DNA from: Bacillus gobiensis | Lineage (GTDB): Bacteria; Bacillota; Bacilli; Bacillales; Bacillaceae | NCBI RefSeq assembly: GCF_001278705.1 | Contig: NZ_CP012600.1 | Location: 1,922,190 to 1,986,189 of the forward strand | DNA length: 64,000 nt | Reading direction: 5' to 3' | Shown here: in pieces, positions 57,602 through 64,000 of the stretch | Layout: every line of letters begins with the position of its first letter | Numbering within the stretch: position 1 is the first letter of the stretch | Position numbers and translations under genes: made by a program | The notes under the pieces: model-generated | Told to the model about the DNA's origin: nothing | The model's input: the letters and a program-made list of their open reading frames with translations, nothing else | The model's database searches: none

Positions 57602-59020
57602 TTACACTACCGTTTTTTCTTTAAAATATTTTCTCACATCAACAAACCGGCCATGGATCGCCGCAGCAGCCGCCATTGCAGGACTAACTAGGTGGGTTCT
57701 CGCCCCTTTTCCTTGTCTGCCTTCGAAATTCCGGTTTGAGGTGGAAGCGCAGCGTTCCCCTTCCGGTACCACATCGTTATTCATGCTTAAGCACATGCTG
57801 CATCCTGATTCTCTCCATTCAAACCCGGCAGAAATAAAGATCTGGTCAAGCCCTTCTTTTTCTGCTTGAGCCTTTACTTTTTGCGAACCAGGAACGACAA
57901 TCGCCCGAACATGGTCTGAGACTTTTTGCCCCTTAACCAATTCTGCTGCCTGTCTTAAATCGGTGATTCTTGAATTGGTGCACGACCCGATAAAGACATG
58001 GTCAATCGTAATGTCTTCAATTTTCTGATTCGGAGTGACACCCATATACTCATAAGCTCTGACTGCCTCTTTACGATCCTCATCAGCACCAAAGCTTTCC
58101 GGTGATGGAATAGACTGATCGACAGGAAGCACCATTCCCGGGTTGATCCCCCAAGAAACCATAGGCGAAATTTCATTTCCTTCTATTGTAATTGTACGGT
58201 CATATTCCGCTCCGGGATCTGATCTTAAATTCTCCCAATCTGCTATGGCTTTTTCCAGCTCTTCTCCCTTTGGAGCATATTTTCTGTTTTTCACATATTC
58301 AATCGTTGTTTCATCTGGCGCGATGAGCCCTGCTCTGGCTCCACCTTCAATTGACATATTGCACACAGTCATCCGTTCGTCCATTGACATATTTCTGATC
58401 GCTTCGCCAGTATATTCGATAATATGGCCTGCTCCAAATTTAACTCCATATTTTCCGATACAATAAAGAATAACGTCTTTTGCCGTTACTCCCTTTTCCA
58501 GTTTTCCATTAATACGGATTTCAAGAGTTTTCGGCTTTTGCTGCCACAGGGTTTGAGTTGAAAGCACGTGCTCCACTTCACTCGTTCCAATTCCAAACGC
58601 CAACGCTCCGAAGGCTCCGTGTGTTGATGTATGGCTGTCTCCGCATACAATGGTTTTCCCCGGAAGAGTCAGGCCAAGCTCCGGACCGATAACATGGACG
58701 ATCCCTTGATCTTCACTTGTTAAGTCTGCCAATCGTATACCAAATTCCTGGCAGTTTCGTTCTAGAGCACTTACTTGCCGCTTGGCTACTTCATCATGCA
58801 TGACAAAACGATTGACCGTTGGTATATTATGATCCATCGTTGCAAACGTATTTTCCGGGCGCCGTACTTTGCGGTCTTTTTGCCTTAGCCCTTCAAACGC
58901 TTGGGGTGATGTCACTTCATGAATCAAATGCAAATCAATATATAATAGATCTGGTTTCCCTTCTTGTTTTTTGACAACATGCTGGTTCCAGATTTTCTCT
59001 ATGATAGTTTGGGGTGCCAT
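57602..59020 (-). CDS. leuC: Isopropylmalate isomerase large subunit
   Basis: Aconitase-family subunit binding a [4Fe-4S] cluster. 472 residues with [37 protein letters not shown], and the cluster cysteines in [12 protein letters not shown] and [10 protein letters not shown]; ends with [18 protein letters not shown]. The ATG at 59020 follows AAGGAGGC. Standard length and position between leuB and leuD. Confidence 0.97.
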   Translation of the reverse strand: MAPQTIIEKIWNQHVVKKQEGKPDLLYIDLHLIHEVTSPQAFEGLRQKDRKVRRPENTFATMDHNIPTVNRFVMHDEVAKRQVSALERNCQEFGIRLADLTSEDQGIVHVIGPELGLTLPGKTIVCGDSHTSTHGAFGALAFGIGTSEVEHVLSTQTLWQQKPKTLEIRINGKLEKGVTAKDVILYCIGKYGVKFGAGHIIEYTGEAIRNMSMDERMTVCNMSIEGGARAGLIAPDETTIEYVKNRKYAPKGEELEKAIADWENLRSDPGAEYDRTITIEGNEISPMVSWGINPGMVLPVDQSIPSPESFGADEDRKEAVRAYEYMGVTPNQKIEDITIDHVFIGSCTNSRITDLRQAAELVKGQKVSDHVRAIVVPGSQKVKAQAEKEGLDQIFISAGFEWRESGCSMCLSMNNDVVPEGERCASTSNRNFEGRQGKGARTHLVSPAMAAAAAIHGRFVDVRKYFKEKTVV

Positions 59021-59059
59021 GACCCTTGCCTCCTTTTTAAGACGTTCATTTTTTGACTT

Positions 59060-60151
59060 TTACACATTCGCGTATGCAGCCGCTAATGCAGCTTTCACGT
59101 CCTCTGTTATGTCACTTGTTGTATTGAAAGCTTTGTTTCTCGTTAAATCTTTCGTTCGTTTTCCAGCTTCAAGCACATTCTTCACTGCCTGTTCAACAGC
59201 CTTTGCCTCGCTTTCGAAACCAAATGAGGTTCTTAACAGCATAGCCGCAGATAGAATGGCTGCAAAAGGATTCGCCACATTTTGGCCGGCGATATCAGGA
59301 GCTGAACCGTGCACTGGTTCAAAGAGATGGAGTCCCGAGCTTGAAAGGCTGGCTGACGGAAGCATTCCAAGAGAACCAGTCAGCATGGAAGCTTCATCGC
59401 TTAAAATATCGCCGAACATATTCTCAGTAACAATGACATCAAATTGAGAAGGAGCATAAATCAATTGCATCGCTGCATTATCTACAAGCATATGCTCCAG
59501 CTCCACTTCAGGGAACTCACGGGCGATCTCGTCTGCTGTTTCACGCCACAATTTACTCGATTCAAGAACATTTGCCTTATCAACAGATGTGACTTTCTTT
59601 TTGCGGGCAGCAGCCATTTTAAATGCTTCTCTTATGACTCTTTCCATTTCTTCTTTTTTATAAAAAAGTGTATCGACCGCAGCAGGCTCACCTTGTTCAT
59701 TCACGTACCTTTTGCTTGGTTCGCCAAAGTACAATCCTCCGGTTAATTCACGAACAATGATAAAATCAACGTTTTCAATGTATTCTTTTTTTAACGGTGA
59801 GGCTTCAGACAAGCTTTCAAACACCTTTACGGGACGAACATTCGCATATAAATCAAGCTTCTTGCGGATGGCAAGCAAACCTTTTTCAGGTCTGAGATGT
59901 GACGGATTTTGATCCCATTTCGGTCCGCCAACCGCTCCTAAAAGGATGGCATCTGCTCCGCTGCAAATGTCGATCGTTTTTTCGGGAAGCGGAGAACCCG
60001 CATGATCAATCGCATCTCCGCCAATTTGGCCAAATTCAAATTGAAACTCGTGTCCGAAATATTGAGCGACGCTTTTTAGTATCTCAACAGCAGATGCTGT
60101 TACTTCTGGACCTATGCCGTCTCCCGGCAATAGCGCAATTTTCTTCTTCAA
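59060..60151 (-). CDS. leuB: 3-isopropylmalate dehydrogenase
   Basis: Oxidatively decarboxylates 3-isopropylmalate with NAD. From the TTG at 60151 the protein has 363 residues starting KKIALLPGDGIGPEVTAS. It keeps LLGAVGGPKWD, RELTGGLYFG, the catalytic Lys/Asp region SVDKANVLESSKLWRE, HMLVDNAAMQLI and ENMFGDILSDEASMLTGSLG. The TTG is eight bases after AAGGAGG; the frame's earlier GTG/ATG-type start lies in that site. It begins 13 bases after the leuA stop. Confidence 0.96.
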   Translation of the reverse strand: MKKKIALLPGDGIGPEVTASAVEILKSVAQYFGHEFQFEFGQIGGDAIDHAGSPLPEKTIDICSGADAILLGAVGGPKWDQNPSHLRPEKGLLAIRKKLDLYANVRPVKVFESLSEASPLKKEYIENVDFIIVRELTGGLYFGEPSKRYVNEQGEPAAVDTLFYKKEEMERVIREAFKMAAARKKKVTSVDKANVLESSKLWRETADEIAREFPEVELEHMLVDNAAMQLIYAPSQFDVIVTENMFGDILSDEASMLTGSLGMLPSASLSSSGLHLFEPVHGSAPDIAGQNVANPFAAILSAAMLLRTSFGFESEAKAVEQAVKNVLEAGKRTKDLTRNKAFNTTSDITEDVKAALAAAYANV

Positions 60152-60164
60152 GATGGCAGCCTCC

Positions 60165-63297
<3,133 letters not shown>

Positions 63298-63301
<4 letters not shown>

Positions 63302-64000
63302 GATGGTTTTACCCCCGTCATTTGTTGAATTCCTTTGCCGGGTTCAATCATCGGCATTACTTTTTCATCCGGTGCAACATGGACGTCTATGACGACAGGC
63401 TCATTCGACTGCAGTGCACTTTTCAGCTTATCTTCGGCTTCTTTTTCGGATGTAATCCGAACACCTTTGATTCCATAGGATTCAGCAAGCTTTACAAAAT
63501 CAGGCTGGTTTGAAAATTTTGAATATGAGTATCGTTCTTCATAAAAGGATTCTTGCCATTGTCTAACCATTCCCAGACATTTATTGTTTAATATAACGAC
63601 TTTGATCGGCAAGTTCAGCTCATAGATCACTCCCAGCTCCTGCAGCGTCATTTGAAAGCCTCCGTCACCGACAACAGAAACAACCGTCGTGTTTCTTTCT
63701 GCAAGCTGCGCCCCTATAGCTGCCGGAAGGCCAAATCCCATCGTTCCGAGTCCTCCGGATGTCACCCATCTGTCAGCCTTTTGGAAAGGATAAAACTGTG
63801 CGGACCACATTTGATGCTGGCCGACATCTGTTGTAACAATCGCTTCGCCCTTCGTAAACTTGTGAATGTATTCGATGAGCTTTTGCGGTTTAAACCCTTC
63901 TTTATCCTCTTGATACCATAGCGGATATTCCTCTTTCCACTCTTTAAGCTTTTGTCTCCATTCGCCAGAGTCACCAGGTTTTCCATTTTGGTTGATCAGC
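63298..64000 (-). CDS. ilvB: Acetolactate synthase large subunit, C-terminal part
   Basis: The last 233 or so residues of the TPP-dependent large subunit; the start lies beyond the right edge. Visible are the linker [51 protein letters not shown] and the TPP/Mg motif [14 protein letters not shown] ... [12 protein letters not shown]. The promoter and any leader that control ilv-leu (CodY, CcpA, TnrA, T-box in B. subtilis) are outside the window. Confidence 0.97.

Noticed and set aside
63762..63986. 74-codon minus-strand frame at the right edge
   Set aside because: Out of frame with the ilvB coding sequence, which reads through continuously with TPP-enzyme motifs; no frameshift is needed.

Overview
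The window is core chromosome of a low-GC, endospore-forming Firmicute of the genus Bacillus. Gene content and order match the secDF-to-ilvB arc of Bacillus subtilis almost gene for gene, and many proteins align with my memory of the B. subtilis versions from first residue to last. Several differ clearly (SafA, SpoVID, SpoIVFA tail, the gene set between bofC and yebC), so it is a relative of B. subtilis rather than that species. Sporulation genes (spoVB, bofC, coxA, safA, spo0B, spoIVFAB, spoIIB, ysxE, spoVID, lonB) together with competence genes (comN, comC, ComK-type boxes) support this. No tRNA, rRNA, CRISPR array, prophage or intact insertion sequence was seen.

Layout by region. 1-8.5 kb: secDF start, comN, spoVB, yrbG, yrzE, then the minus-strand run ruvA-ruvB-yrzS-queA-tgt-yajC. 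8.5-13.4 kb: bofC, a kinase-like gene (yrzF), a 170-bp structured intergenic element, yebC, and the spore-coat genes coxA and safA. 13.5-18.8 kb: NAD synthesis (nadB-nadC-nadA) divergent from nifS and its regulator niaR. 18.8-23.4 kb: rplU-prp-rpmA, then spo0B-obg-pheB-pheA. 23.4-32.9 kb: spoIVFA-spoIVFB, mreBCD-minCD, radC, maf, spoIIB, comC. 33-40 kb: valS-folC under a T-box, the small gene yszA, spoVID-ysxE. 40-41.2 kb: a gene-poor kilobase with a 21-bp periodic repeat, then a YbjQ-family gene. 41.3-47.6 kb: hemA-hemX-hemC-hemD-hemB-hemL. 47.8-56.8 kb: lonA-ysxC, lonB, clpX, tig, ysoA. 57-64 kb: ilvB-ilvH-ilvC-leuA-leuB-leuC-leuD.

How the genes work together. The window pairs cell-shape and division-site genes (MreBCD, MinCD) with regulators and machines of sporulation: Spo0B in the phosphorelay, SpoIIB in engulfment, SpoIVFA/SpoIVFB/BofC in pro-sigma-K processing, and SafA/SpoVID in coat assembly. 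NifS supplies sulfur for the NadA iron-sulfur cluster, and NiaR probably represses both arms of that locus. The hem and ilv-leu blocks are complete linear pathways apart from the truncated ilvB. Regulatory elements readable in the sequence include a perfect PerR box at hemA, a LexA-type box at ruvA, ComK-type paired boxes at maf and comC, a valine T-box, an L21 leader region, and sigma-E, sigma-F and sigma-W type promoters.

No complete new system is present. The most unusual items are the 21-bp periodic array at about 40.4 kb, the structured element at about 9.9-10.06 kb, the expanded 14-residue repeat of SafA, and the sigma-W-like promoter in front of the YbjQ-family gene.
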